From Rhodococcus coprophilus NBRC 100603 (GTDB lineage Bacteria > Actinomycetota > Actinomycetes > Mycobacteriales > Mycobacteriaceae), in NCBI RefSeq assembly GCF_001895045.1, contig NZ_BDAM01000003.1, forward strand, positions 434,001-498,000: a stretch of 64,000 nt of DNA, written 5' to 3'. The notes below the pieces were generated by a model that saw only the letters and a program-made list of their open reading frames with translations, did no database searches and had not been told where the DNA came from. Positions 56,964 to 64,000 of the stretch are shown here, one piece after another. The position numbers and the translations under genes are program-made. Position 1 is the stretch's first letter; every line of letters begins with the position of its first letter.

Positions 56964-57313
56964 TGCGGCCGGCGGTCGAGGTGTGTGAGGGCGTCGTTGC
57001 CGGAAAGCCGGTTCAGGTTCTGCGCGACGCCCGCGTCGCGCTCGGTGTACCGGTCCGACACCGACCGCAAGTCGTCCGCCTGCGCGTTCACGACCGTCAC
57101 CCACTCGCCGAATGCGGTGCGTATGCGTCGATATCCTTCCTCGACCACGGCACCGCCCGTCCGGTAGCGCGCGCCGGCCGCACGAGGACCGAACTCCAGG
57201 TTCCCGAGAATGCGACGGCATTCGTGATCTGCGTCGTCCGCCGATCTCTCCAACCGGCCGGCGATCGCCGCGACGCCCTGTTCGTCGAACCGCACGCGAT
57301 CCTGTGCTGCCAT
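56960..57313 (-). CDS. Small helical ESX/WXG100-like protein (Rv3440c-like)
   Basis: A 117-residue all-helical protein (AAIAGRLERSADDADHECRR, then RTAFGEWVTVVNAQADDLRS and SDRYTERDAGVAQNL). It looks like the small EspC/WXG100-type partner of the Rv3439c-like protein and overlaps it by 4 nt. Matches M. tuberculosis Rv3440c in place and size. It has no classical W-x-G, but the two-helix shape and the YTERD tail are like type VII secretion partners. The pair is not next to ESX apparatus genes but only 3 kb from the ESX-4 locus. Confidence 0.75.
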   Translation of the reverse strand: MAAQDRVRFDEQGVAAIAGRLERSADDADHECRRILGNLEFGPRAAGARYRTGGAVVEEGYRRIRTAFGEWVTVVNAQADDLRSVSDRYTERDAGVAQNLNRLSGNDALTHLDRRPQ

Positions 57314-57363
57314 GCCCGCTCCGTTCCGCCCCAGGTTTGCGTCTCGGTTGTATTGGACGCAGC

Positions 57364-57414
57364 GACGCCCCCTCCGGTTCCCTCTTGTCGAGAAGAGGTG
57401 GGAAAGGGGGCGTC
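57364..57414 (-). terminator. Nested hairpin after glmM
   Basis: Outer arms GACGCCCCC (57364-57372) and GGGGGCGTC (57406-57414) pair perfectly, and inside them CCTCTT and AAGAGG (57381-57386, 57393-57398) form a second stem. It lies 49-99 bp past the glmM stop, upstream of the Rv3440c-like gene on the same strand. It may end or attenuate glmM transcription. Confidence 0.6.
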
Positions 57415-57462
57415 GGTGGATCGCACGCGGTCCCGACAGGGATCGGCAGCAAGCCGCTGCTG

Positions 57463-58803
57463 TCAGACGGCTGCTACGACATCGGCCAGGCGGTCGGCGA
57501 GTCTACGGGCATGGTTGTCGTCGGCGGCTTCGACCATGACGCGGACCAATTGCTCCGTGCCGGAAGGCCGCAGCAGCACGCGTCCTGTCTCACCGAGTTC
57601 GCGTTCGGCGTCGGCGACCGCATTTGCGACGGTGGGATCGCTCGCCACCGCGGCCTTGTCGCTCACCCGGACGTTGACGAGAACCTGCGGGAGAGTCGTC
57701 ATCACCGCTGCCAGTTCGGCGAGGGAACGACCGGTCGACGACATCCGTTCCATCAGCCGCAGTCCGGTGAGCACCCCGTCGCCGGTGGTGCCGTGAGCGG
57801 GCAGCACGATGTGCCCGGACTGCTCACCACCGAGGCTGAAGCCACCGCGTCTCAGTTCCTCGAGCACATAGCGGTCCCCGACCCCGACCGTGCGCACCTC
57901 GATGCTCGCCTCCCGCATGGCGAGATGAAGTCCGAGGTTGCTCATCACGGTCGTGACGAGTGTGTTGTCGTGCAGTTCGCCTGCTTCGCTCATGCTCAGC
58001 GCCAGGATCGCCATGATGGCGTCGCCGTCGACGACCGCACCGGACGCGTCCACCGCGAGGCAACGGTCGGCATCTCCGTCGTGAGCGAGACCCAGATCCG
58101 CACCGTGTTCGAGCACGGCCTTCTGCAAGCCTTCGAGATGTGTCGAGCCACAATCGAGATTGATGTTGAGTCCGTCGGGCTCCGCACCGATCGCGATCAC
58201 CGTCGCGCCGGCGGCCTCATAGGCTTCGGGACCGACGCGCGACGCCGCGCCGTGCGCACAGTCGACGACGACCGTCAGACCCGTGAGGGGATGATGCATG
58301 GTCGACACGAGGTGGGCAAGATAACGGTCGACGGCGTCTTCGGCGACGCGGACGCGTCCGATCCCTGCTCCGGTGGGGCGTGCCGGTGATCCGTTCTCGC
58401 CTTGGAGTACCGCTTCGATGCGGTCCTCGACCGAGTCCTCGAGCTTGTGCCCACCCGCCGCGAAGATCTTGATGCCGTTGTCCGGCATGGGATTGTGCGA
58501 CGCGGAGATCATCACTCCGAGGTCGGCGCCGTAGGCGGCGGTGAGGTAGGCGACTGCGGGAGTGGGCTGCACACCCACCGACAGCACATCGACGCCGGCT
58601 GCGGTGAGCCCGGCGGTGACGGCGGCCTCGAGCATCTCACCGCTCGCACGTGGGTCCCGTCCGACCACAGCCACCGGCCGCTGCCCGGAATTTGCCGGCG
58701 CCAGCACGGCGGCGGCGCCCCCGGCCAGACGCAGTGCCAACTCGACCGTCAACTCGGCATTCGCCAAGCCTCGAACACCGTCGGTGCCGAACAACCGACC
58801 CAT
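57463..58803 (-). CDS. glmM: Phosphoglucosamine mutase
   Basis: A 446-residue alpha-D-phosphohexomutase that turns glucosamine-6-phosphate into glucosamine-1-phosphate for UDP-GlcNAc. It begins [20 protein letters not shown]; the phosphoserine is Ser102 in [13 protein letters not shown]; magnesium is held by HDGDADRC; the sugar loop is GEQSGH; and the phosphate loop is [16 protein letters not shown] 58803 has a GAGGGG site. It acts in the same pathway as GlmS 3 kb away. It lies downstream of rpsI with a hairpin between. Confidence 0.98.
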   Translation of the reverse strand: MGRLFGTDGVRGLANAELTVELALRLAGGAAAVLAPANSGQRPVAVVGRDPRASGEMLEAAVTAGLTAAGVDVLSVGVQPTPAVAYLTAAYGADLGVMISASHNPMPDNGIKIFAAGGHKLEDSVEDRIEAVLQGENGSPARPTGAGIGRVRVAEDAVDRYLAHLVSTMHHPLTGLTVVVDCAHGAASRVGPEAYEAAGATVIAIGAEPDGLNINLDCGSTHLEGLQKAVLEHGADLGLAHDGDADRCLAVDASGAVVDGDAIMAILALSMSEAGELHDNTLVTTVMSNLGLHLAMREASIEVRTVGVGDRYVLEELRRGGFSLGGEQSGHIVLPAHGTTGDGVLTGLRLMERMSSTGRSLAELAAVMTTLPQVLVNVRVSDKAAVASDPTVANAVADAERELGETGRVLLRPSGTEQLVRVMVEAADDNHARRLADRLADVVAAV

Positions 58804-58910
58804 AGACACGCCCCTCAAATTTTCAGTGCGGTCACAACCGCGCACATCTCCCCGGTTCCGCAGCACGGTGTACCCGGCCCCGGAATCTGACGGAGGACAG
58901 AATGCACGAA

Positions 58911-58947
58911 AGCAGGCACCGGTAGCGAATCTCTACCGACGCCTGCT
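58911..58947 (-). terminator. Hairpin terminator after rpsI
   Basis: AGCAGGC-ACC-GGTAG pairs with CTACC-GAC-GCCTGCT, two stems of 7 and 5 bp split by a 3-nt internal loop, with a 7-nt apical loop. It lies 51-87 bp past the rpsI stop. Confidence 0.7.
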
Positions 58948-58997
58948 CTCGTGGTCGAACAAGTGCCGAGGCTGACGAGGTCAGCATCGGCGACACA

Positions 58998-59513
58998 TCA
59001 GCGCTTGGAGTACTGAGATGCCTTACGGGCCTTCTTCAGGCCGTACTTCTTACGCTCGACGGCACGCGGGTCACGCGTGAGGAAGCCGGCGCGCTTGAGC
59101 GCGGGGCGATCCTCGGGAGTGACCTCGATGAGTGCACGTGCGATGGCGAGACGCAGCGCGCCGGCCTGGCCGGACGGGCCGCCACCATGCAGGCGAGCGT
59201 GGATGTCGAAGCCCTCGGCGCGCTCGACGGTCACCAGCGGCGACTTCACGAGCTGCTGGTGCACCTTGTTCGGGAAGTAATCCTCGATGGTGCGACCGTT
59301 GAGGACGAAGTTGCCGGAACCGGGCACGAGACGCACACGGACCACGGCCTCCTTACGGCGACCGACGGTCTGGATCGGACGGTCGAGCACGATCGGAGCA
59401 ACAGGCTCCGCCACGACCTCTTCGGCCACGTACTCGTCTGCAGCGACCTCGACGTTGTCGGCGAACTCTTCGACGTTCGTCACGTTCTCGTTCTGTTCCT
59501 CGGGCGTCGTCAC
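58998..59513 (-). CDS. rpsI: 30S ribosomal protein S9
   Basis: A 171-residue S9 with the actinobacterial acidic N-terminal extension (about 45 residues, [20 protein letters not shown]). The core begins [19 protein letters not shown] and continues [14 protein letters not shown]; it ends in the conserved [25 protein letters not shown] tail. GTG 59513 overlaps the rplM stop (GTGA), so L13 and S9 are co-translated as usual. Confidence 0.98.
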   Translation of the reverse strand: MTTPEEQNENVTNVEEFADNVEVAADEYVAEEVVAEPVAPIVLDRPIQTVGRRKEAVVRVRLVPGSGNFVLNGRTIEDYFPNKVHQQLVKSPLVTVERAEGFDIHARLHGGGPSGQAGALRLAIARALIEVTPEDRPALKRAGFLTRDPRAVERKKYGLKKARKASQYSKR

Positions 59514-59953
59514 TGTGCCACCTGCTTGATCTCGAACGGCACCGGCTGCTGCGCGGCGTGGGGATGGTTCGGGCCCGCGTAGACCTTCAGCTTCTTGGCG
59601 ATGGCGCGGCCGAGCTTGTTCTTCGGGAGCATGCCGGTGACGGCCTTCTCCACGAGACGATCGGGGTTCTTGTCGAGAACCTCGCCGACCGAACGACCCC
59701 GCAGACCACCCGGGTAGCCGGAGTGGTGGTAGAGGAACTTGTCGGTCCGCTTGTTGCCGGAGATGGCGACCTTGTCGGCGTTGATGATGACGACGAAATC
59801 ACCGCCGTCCATGTGCGGAGCAAAAGTGGGCTTGTGCTTGCCGCGGAGCAGGCCTGCTGCCTGGACCGCGAGGCGGCCGAGGACCACGTCGGTGGCGTCG
59901 ATGACGTGCCACTCGTGGGTCAGCTCGCTGGCCTTCGGTGTGTACGTAGACAC
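59510..59953 (-). CDS. rplM: 50S ribosomal protein L13
   Basis: A 147-residue L13. It carries [40 protein letters not shown] and [14 protein letters not shown], then [23 protein letters not shown] 59953 has GAGGAA upstream; the frame opens farther up but with non-homologous sequence. First gene of rplM-rpsI. The 257-bp gap between it and esxT holds its promoter and a hairpin. Confidence 0.98.
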   Translation of the reverse strand: MSTYTPKASELTHEWHVIDATDVVLGRLAVQAAGLLRGKHKPTFAPHMDGGDFVVIINADKVAISGNKRTDKFLYHHSGYPGGLRGRSVGEVLDKNPDRLVEKAVTGMLPKNKLGRAIAKKLKVYAGPNHPHAAQQPVPFEIKQVAQ

Positions 59954-60135
59954 AGAATTTCCTCGTCTATCGTTTCGCTGCTGGCCCGCATGCCACCGAT
60001 GGTCCCACCCGGCGGCCAGTTGAGACCCGGGATGAGATGTTCGCCGTGCACAAGGCAACGACGACGGACGACACGCCGAGGATCAACGATACCGGTGCCG
60101 CGCCCGGTAGGTCAAAACACACCCGGACAGCACAA

Positions 60136-60165
60136 CGTCCCGGCGGCCTCTCCACCACCGGGACG
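60136..60165 (-). terminator. Hairpin downstream of the esx operon
   Basis: CGTCCCGG (60136-60143) pairs with CCGGGACG (60158-60165) around a 14-nt loop. It lies 46-75 bp past the esxT stop and may end the ESX-4 transcript before rplM. Confidence 0.5.
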
Positions 60166-60210
60166 CTGTGCCCGTGGGCCCTCCCCTTCACCCACCGGAC
60201 GCACCGGGTG

Positions 60211-60516
60211 TCACCCCGGAAAGCGAGCCTGATTCCGTCGTTCGGTCGCCATCATGTCGTCGTTTCCGCTCGACACGATCCGGCCGATGTCCTGCAGCAC
60301 CTGGATGAGGCCGGCTTCGGCCCGGTTCCACCGCTGCTGCGTCGCGACGTAGTCGGCCTGAGCGTCACCACTCCACGTCGACACCAGCGGCGCTACCTGC
60401 GCTTCGATTCGATCGAGGGTGTCCCTGATCGCTTTCTCGCCCGAGACGAGACGCGAATGCAGATCTGCGACGCCCGCAAAGTTCTGGAAGATCTCGGTTC
60501 CACCATCGACTGCCAC
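60211..60516 (-). CDS. esxT: ESX-4 WXG100 protein EsxT
   Basis: A 101-residue WXG100 protein. The hairpin turn motif Trp48-Ser-Gly50 lies between two long helices (GEKAIRDTLDRIEAQVAPLV; DAQADYVATQQRWNRAEAGL). GTG 60516 has a clear AAAGGAG site. It should form a heterodimer with EsxU and leave through the ESX-4 machinery (EccB4, EccC4, EccD4, MycP4). It is 46 bp downstream of esxU. ESX-4 is the ancestral ESX system, linked to DNA transfer and toxin export in some species. Confidence 0.93.
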   Translation of the reverse strand: MAVDGGTEIFQNFAGVADLHSRLVSGEKAIRDTLDRIEAQVAPLVSTWSGDAQADYVATQQRWNRAEAGLIQVLQDIGRIVSSGNDDMMATERRNQARFPG

Positions 60517-60562
60517 TGTTCGTGCTCCTTTGCTGGATTCAGGGTGCGGGACGGACCCGGGG

Positions 60563-60925
60563 TCAGAACGAACCGTGGAGAAGGGAACCGGCACCGGGAT
60601 CGACGGCACCGAGCGCCCGCGCGTTCTCCTGTTCGGTCGCGTAGTACGAGCGACCGCTGGTCCGGACCGCTTCCGCCAGTTCGTCGAGCGCGGCGGTCAG
60701 GTTGGTGTTGTTGACGTTCCAGCGCTCCATGATTCCTGCGAACCTGGTCGCGGACACGCCCCGCCAGACCGACGGCGCGGACTGCACGACGTCGCCGAGC
60801 ACTCGAAGAATTCCCACGAGTTCGTTACGAGAATCCTGAAGTTGCCCCGCGACCACCTCCATGGTCGCGACATCTGTGCTCAAGCCATTGTTGCCGGACC
60901 CTGCTCCGGCCGACGGTGCGGTCAC
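60563..60925 (-). CDS. esxU: ESX-4 WXG100 protein EsxU
   Basis: A 120-residue WXG100 protein, the partner of EsxT. The turn Trp54-Arg-Gly56 (SVWRGVSATRFAGIMERW) joins two helices, and the C-terminal helix ends YYATEQE, a Y-x3-D/E-like type VII export signal. GTG 60925 has an AAGGAG site. A Gly/Ser-rich 15-residue N-terminus precedes the first helix. It lies 136 bp after the Rv3446c-like gene. Confidence 0.92.
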   Translation of the reverse strand: MTAPSAGAGSGNNGLSTDVATMEVVAGQLQDSRNELVGILRVLGDVVQSAPSVWRGVSATRFAGIMERWNVNNTNLTAALDELAEAVRTSGRSYYATEQENARALGAVDPGAGSLLHGSF

Positions 60926-61061
60926 GAGTGCTCCTTCGATTGTTCCGCGCACCGGCTGTCTCAGCCCCCCAGTCGGTCTGAGCCGGATGCGTTTACAGAA
61001 GGTTGGACGCCGCGACCGGCCGGACGGTTCCATTCCGTGCGGAATCGGTCGCGAATTGTTT

Positions 61062-62537
61062 TCAACCGGTCCGGATCGTGTGCACCGCCTGTTCGCATTC
61101 GCTCCGGATCCCCGCCCATTCGCCGCCGAGATATTGGCACCCCACCGCCGCCTGCAAGCCGGGAAAGACCACCACCGACCATCGCACCTCCGAGAACTCG
61201 TCGGGTACTTCGGTGTAAGCGATCACACTTCTGTCTGCAAATGTGGTGTCCGAGTCCAAGTTTCGTATCACCTGGCCGCGCTCGGCCGCTCGCGCGCCGA
61301 GGACAGCCGCTACCGCCCCCTCGTCCATTCCGCTCGCCAGGACGCTGTAGACGATGACGATCCGTCGATCACTACCCGACGAGGGGACCAACTCGGCGCG
61401 TCCCGACTCGGCGGTCTCCGGATTGCGCAGTCGCCAGGAACTCGGTAGATCGAGTTGCACCGGGCCGACGTCGAAGCGCGTCGCGCCACGCTCGCCGTGT
61501 TCGGTGCCGGGTGGCCCGTCTCCCTCCGGACTCCGGCCGACGGCGATCTCGGTGTCGAGGTCGGTGGCCGTTGCGCCCGGTCTCTCCGGCCGGCGAGATT
61601 CGGGTGCGCCGACCCACAAGAACAGCGCCGCGAGTACACCCGCGGTCGCCACTCCGACCAGCACTGTGCCGATCCGCCTGGTCCGAGCGTCCGGTGCGGG
61701 CCCCGACGGCCGGACCTCCTGCAACCACGGCACCGGTGAGGACACCTCTGCGCGGGAGGGGTTCTCAGGGAGTGGGCTCGCCATCGATCTCGTCATTTCG
61801 GCGGCGTCGACCGAAACCACCGGCGGGGTCCCGATCCCGTCGCCGCTCCGGTCCCACGCGGATACGGGCGCGGGTCCACCACCCGCGACGATCAGAACGA
61901 AGGTGCCGTCCTGATCGGCTGTCACCGCCGTGATCAACGACGCGACAGTCTGTTCTGCCGCGAGGTCTGGGACAGCGGCGAGATCCGCCACAGTGATGTC
62001 CGGGGCGCGAGCGACGCGGCCGATCTCCGGGCTGTCGTGTACCGGTCCCGGCACCACCGATGTGGCGGTGACACCACGCTCGCCGATCTCGAGTACGACG
62101 TACCCCTCGGCGCCCTCGTGCGGTGAGGCACGGCACGCCGCGATCGCCACCGGAACCAGCACCGCGTTCTGCGCGATCTGGCGAGCGGCGCTGTGCAACA
62201 GTCGGCGACGACGCTCGTTCCACCACGTCGGATGCACGACGACCGCGGTGTCCACCGTGGGCGGCGCACCGACCGCCGCGGCTGCGTACCGCACGAGGCC
62301 GGTCAGGAGGACGCCGGGATCGGGCACCTCCGCCGGCGACGAGGCCGTCCCACCGAGGTGGTCGACGGTCTCGACGACGTCGACCGGGTCCGGGGAGTCG
62401 CGGGCAGCGTCGCCGAACAACCATCCGACGCCGAGCCGGGCAGCGTCCGCCGGTATCGACTTGGACGTCTCTCCCCACCGCGCTTGGATTCGACCCGGCA
62501 GCACGGCCAGGACCAGCGTGTCGGACGGCGAAGTCAC
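61062..62537 (-). CDS. ESX-4 associated membrane protein (Rv3446c-like)
   Basis: A 491-residue type VII secretion-associated protein. The N-terminal half (about residues 1-290) looks like a degenerate Hsp70/actin-type ATPase fold (LVLAVLPGRIQARWG; VDTAVVVHPTWWNERRRRLL; YVVLEIGERGVTATSV). A TM helix follows (GTVLVGVATAGVLAALFLWV, about residues 305-324), then an outer domain with VQLDLPSSWRL and ending CQYLGGEWAGIRSECEQAVH. The start is GTG 62537 (overlap GTGA with eccC4) or ATG 62552. The outer part has two Cys that may pair. It may couple EccC4 activity to the cell wall; function unproven. Confidence 0.85.
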   Translation of the reverse strand: MTSPSDTLVLAVLPGRIQARWGETSKSIPADAARLGVGWLFGDAARDSPDPVDVVETVDHLGGTASSPAEVPDPGVLLTGLVRYAAAAVGAPPTVDTAVVVHPTWWNERRRRLLHSAARQIAQNAVLVPVAIAACRASPHEGAEGYVVLEIGERGVTATSVVPGPVHDSPEIGRVARAPDITVADLAAVPDLAAEQTVASLITAVTADQDGTFVLIVAGGGPAPVSAWDRSGDGIGTPPVVSVDAAEMTRSMASPLPENPSRAEVSSPVPWLQEVRPSGPAPDARTRRIGTVLVGVATAGVLAALFLWVGAPESRRPERPGATATDLDTEIAVGRSPEGDGPPGTEHGERGATRFDVGPVQLDLPSSWRLRNPETAESGRAELVPSSGSDRRIVIVYSVLASGMDEGAVAAVLGARAAERGQVIRNLDSDTTFADRSVIAYTEVPDEFSEVRWSVVVFPGLQAAVGCQYLGGEWAGIRSECEQAVHTIRTG

Positions 62538-64000
62538 GGCAGCGGCGACCATGCGGTCTGTACGAGTGCCACACCGTTGCGCCGCACCAGCATTCCCCGC
62601 CCCGGCGGCATCGGCGCAGGACGCACCGCTCCTACGAGAGCACCTTCTTCGCGGTTGCCGCTCATCACCAGACCGGGGCTGGAAAGCTCGCGCAAGCGGG
62701 CGAGGACCGGCTCGAACAGTGCCCGGCCGGCTCCCCCGGCTCGGCGTGCGACCACGAGATGCAACCCGATGTCCTTGGCCTGTGGCAGATAGTCGAGCAG
62801 CGGGGTCAGTGGGTTCTGTCCGCTGGTCGCGACCATGTCGTAGTCGTCGACGATCACGAAGACCTCCGGCCCGGTCCACCACGAGCGGTCGCGCAACTGC
62901 TGCTGGGTGGTATCCGGTCCCGGGAGGCGACGCTCGAAGATGCCGGCGAGTTCCTGCGCCATCGCGGCCAGGACGCTCGCGGCCGGCGCGTAACCACCGA
63001 GGTGGTCTCCCTCGACCACGCCGAGCAGGGCGCGGCGGTAGTCGCCGACGATGATGCGTACCTGGTCTGCGGTGTTCGATTCCGTCAACCCGCGGCAGAT
63101 CCCCCGCAGCAGTGCCGTCTTGCCGCAGCCGGAATCGCCGAACACCAGGAGGTGCGGACTGTCGGTGAAGTCCACGGCGGCCGGGGCGAGTTCGGCTTCG
63201 TCGATGCCGATCGGAATCGTGAGACGCACCGCGGCAGGCGCATCCGTGGTGCTCGGCCGTGGAAGCGCCGCGAGCACATCGGCGCGGTCGACGATTTCCG
63301 GCAGCATCCTGACCCGCGGCGCAGCACCTCTGGTGGCCCCCGCGATCGCCGCGACGGCTCCCGCCACACCGGCACCGAGGTCGGTAGTGTCCGAGAGCCC
63401 GTCCACTCGCGGCAGCGCCACCAGGATATGGAGCCCGTCGCGGTCGATTCCGCGACCCGGACGCCCCTCGGGCACCGTCGCCGCCTTCTTCCGCCCGTAC
63501 TCCGAATCGGACGGGTCACCGAGGCGCAGTTCGAGTCGGGTACCGAACTGGTCGCGCATCGCCGGTCGGACGTCCCCCCACCGAGGAGCACTCAGCACCA
63601 CATGTATTCCGTACGAAAGCCCCTGGGAAGCCAGGACACTCACGATCTGTTCGAGAGCCTCGAAATCGTTGCGGATGCTGGGCCACCCGTCGATCACGAG
63701 GAACACGTCGCCGAACGGGTCGATGGATGCGTCGAACGTGCCGTCCGCCCGACGCCGGCGCAATTCGGCCATGGACTCGATACCGAGTTCACCGAACAGT
63801 CGTTCGCGGCTCCGCAACAACGACACGAGTTCCGCGACAGTGCGCCGTACCCGGTCGGCATCGAGCCGGGTTGCCACCGATCCCACGTGCGGCAGAGCCG
63901 CCACACCCGCGAGCGCCCCGCCTCCGAAGTCGAGGCAGTAGAACTGCACCTGTTCGGCGGTGTGCGTGAGCGCCGTCGACAACACGAGTGTGCGCAACAG
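62534..64000 (-). CDS. eccC4: ESX-4 FtsK/SpoIIIE-type ATPase EccC4 (partial)
   Basis: The C-terminal 488 residues of EccC4; the 5' end lies beyond the window. The stretch covers the end of ATPase domain 2 (FGDVFLVIDGWPSIRNDFEA, then YGIHVVLSAPRWGDVRPAMR) and all of domain 3, with Walker A FGDSGCGKTALLRGI and a Walker B-like EVFVIVDDYDMV. EccC is the motor that recognises WXG100 substrates, here EsxT/EsxU, and drives export across the inner membrane. It reads into the Rv3446c-like gene with a 4-nt overlap. Confidence 0.95.
   Translation of the reverse strand: MLRTLVLSTALTHTAEQVQFYCLDFGGGALAGVAALPHVGSVATRLDADRVRRTVAELVSLLRSRERLFGELGIESMAELRRRRADGTFDASIDPFGDVFLVIDGWPSIRNDFEALEQIVSVLASQGLSYGIHVVLSAPRWGDVRPAMRDQFGTRLELRLGDPSDSEYGRKKAATVPEGRPGRGIDRDGLHILVALPRVDGLSDTTDLGAGVAGAVAAIAGATRGAAPRVRMLPEIVDRADVLAALPRPSTTDAPAAVRLTIPIGIDEAELAPAAVDFTDSPHLLVFGDSGCGKTALLRGICRGLTESNTADQVRIIVGDYRRALLGVVEGDHLGGYAPAASVLAAMAQELAGIFERRLPGPDTTQQQLRDRSWWTGPEVFVIVDDYDMVATSGQNPLTPLLDYLPQAKDIGLHLVVARRAGGAGRALFEPVLARLRELSSPGLVMSGNREEGALVGAVRPAPMPPGRGMLVRRNGVALVQTAWSPLP

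Overview
The window is high-GC actinobacterial chromosome. Actinobacterial hallmarks include a WhiB protein, an ESX-4 locus, the groES-groEL1 pair with a His-rich GroEL1 tail, SigD with its anti-sigma factor RsdA, paired guaB2/guaB3, many GTG and TTG starts, and NTGA stop/start overlaps. From memory, gene order follows the M. tuberculosis dnaE2 to eccC4 region (about Rv3370c-Rv3447c) with insertions and losses. The aromatic-carotenoid type CrtU-like enzyme and the overall gene set suggest Rhodococcus or a close relative in the Nocardiaceae. No rRNA, tRNA, CRISPR array, prophage or insertion sequence was recognised.

Region 1 (1-8.3 kb): a rhodanese, then the SOS mutagenesis polymerase dnaE2 behind a near-consensus LexA box. 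Next come an SDR whose 5' end is six 15-bp repeats each carrying a ribosome site and ATG, a SnoaL-like protein, and a divergent CrtU-like oxidoreductase with a DUF5914-type Rieske protein. Region 2 (8.4-16.5 kb): a small secreted protein behind a large palindrome, an SRPBCC/ArsR pair, a decayed multicopper oxidase, an MMPL transporter, a two-domain fatty acyl reductase, a sucrase/ferredoxin-like protein and a membrane protein. Region 3 (16.5-20 kb): a cassette that looks type VII-secretion related, with an EspC-like protein, an 811-aa WXG-headed protein and a lipoprotein.

Region 4 (20-25.6 kb): imuA'-imuB-hydrolase-xthA on the minus strand, driven from a region with two overlapping LexA boxes, and a divergent Ser/Thr kinase. 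With dnaE2 this puts the whole ImuA'/ImuB/DnaE2 mutasome within 24 kb. Region 5 (25.6-31.3 kb): a LiaFSR/EsrISR-like envelope-stress module (PspC sensor kinase, LuxR regulator, divergent PspC membrane protein) with a 20-bp inverted repeat in the shared promoter, then a CBS/CorC membrane protein. Region 6 (31.4-41.1 kb): guaA, a ChoD-like GMC oxidoreductase, guaB3, guaB2, a DUF5319 protein, rsdA, sigD and an Rv3415c-like protein.

Region 7 (41.1-46.1 kb): whiB3 behind a long AT-rich regulatory region, groEL1-groES with a CIRCE operator, and a divergent membrane-anchored Hsp70-like protein. Region 8 (46.1-55.5 kb): tsaD-rimI-tsaB-tsaE, an alpha/beta hydrolase, alr, nnr and glmS, covering tRNA t6A modification, N-terminal acetylation and cell-wall precursor supply; a divergent hydrolase follows. 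Region 9 (55.5-64 kb): a second WXG-like pair (Rv3439c/Rv3440c type), glmM, rpsI-rplM, and the ESX-4 genes esxT, esxU, an Rv3446c-like gene and eccC4, which is cut by the window end.

Several genes lack a Shine-Dalgarno and have a TANNNT -10 element 6-8 nt before the start codon, consistent with leaderless transcripts (acyl reductase, xthA, kinase, guaA, DUF5319 gene, glmS and its divergent neighbour).
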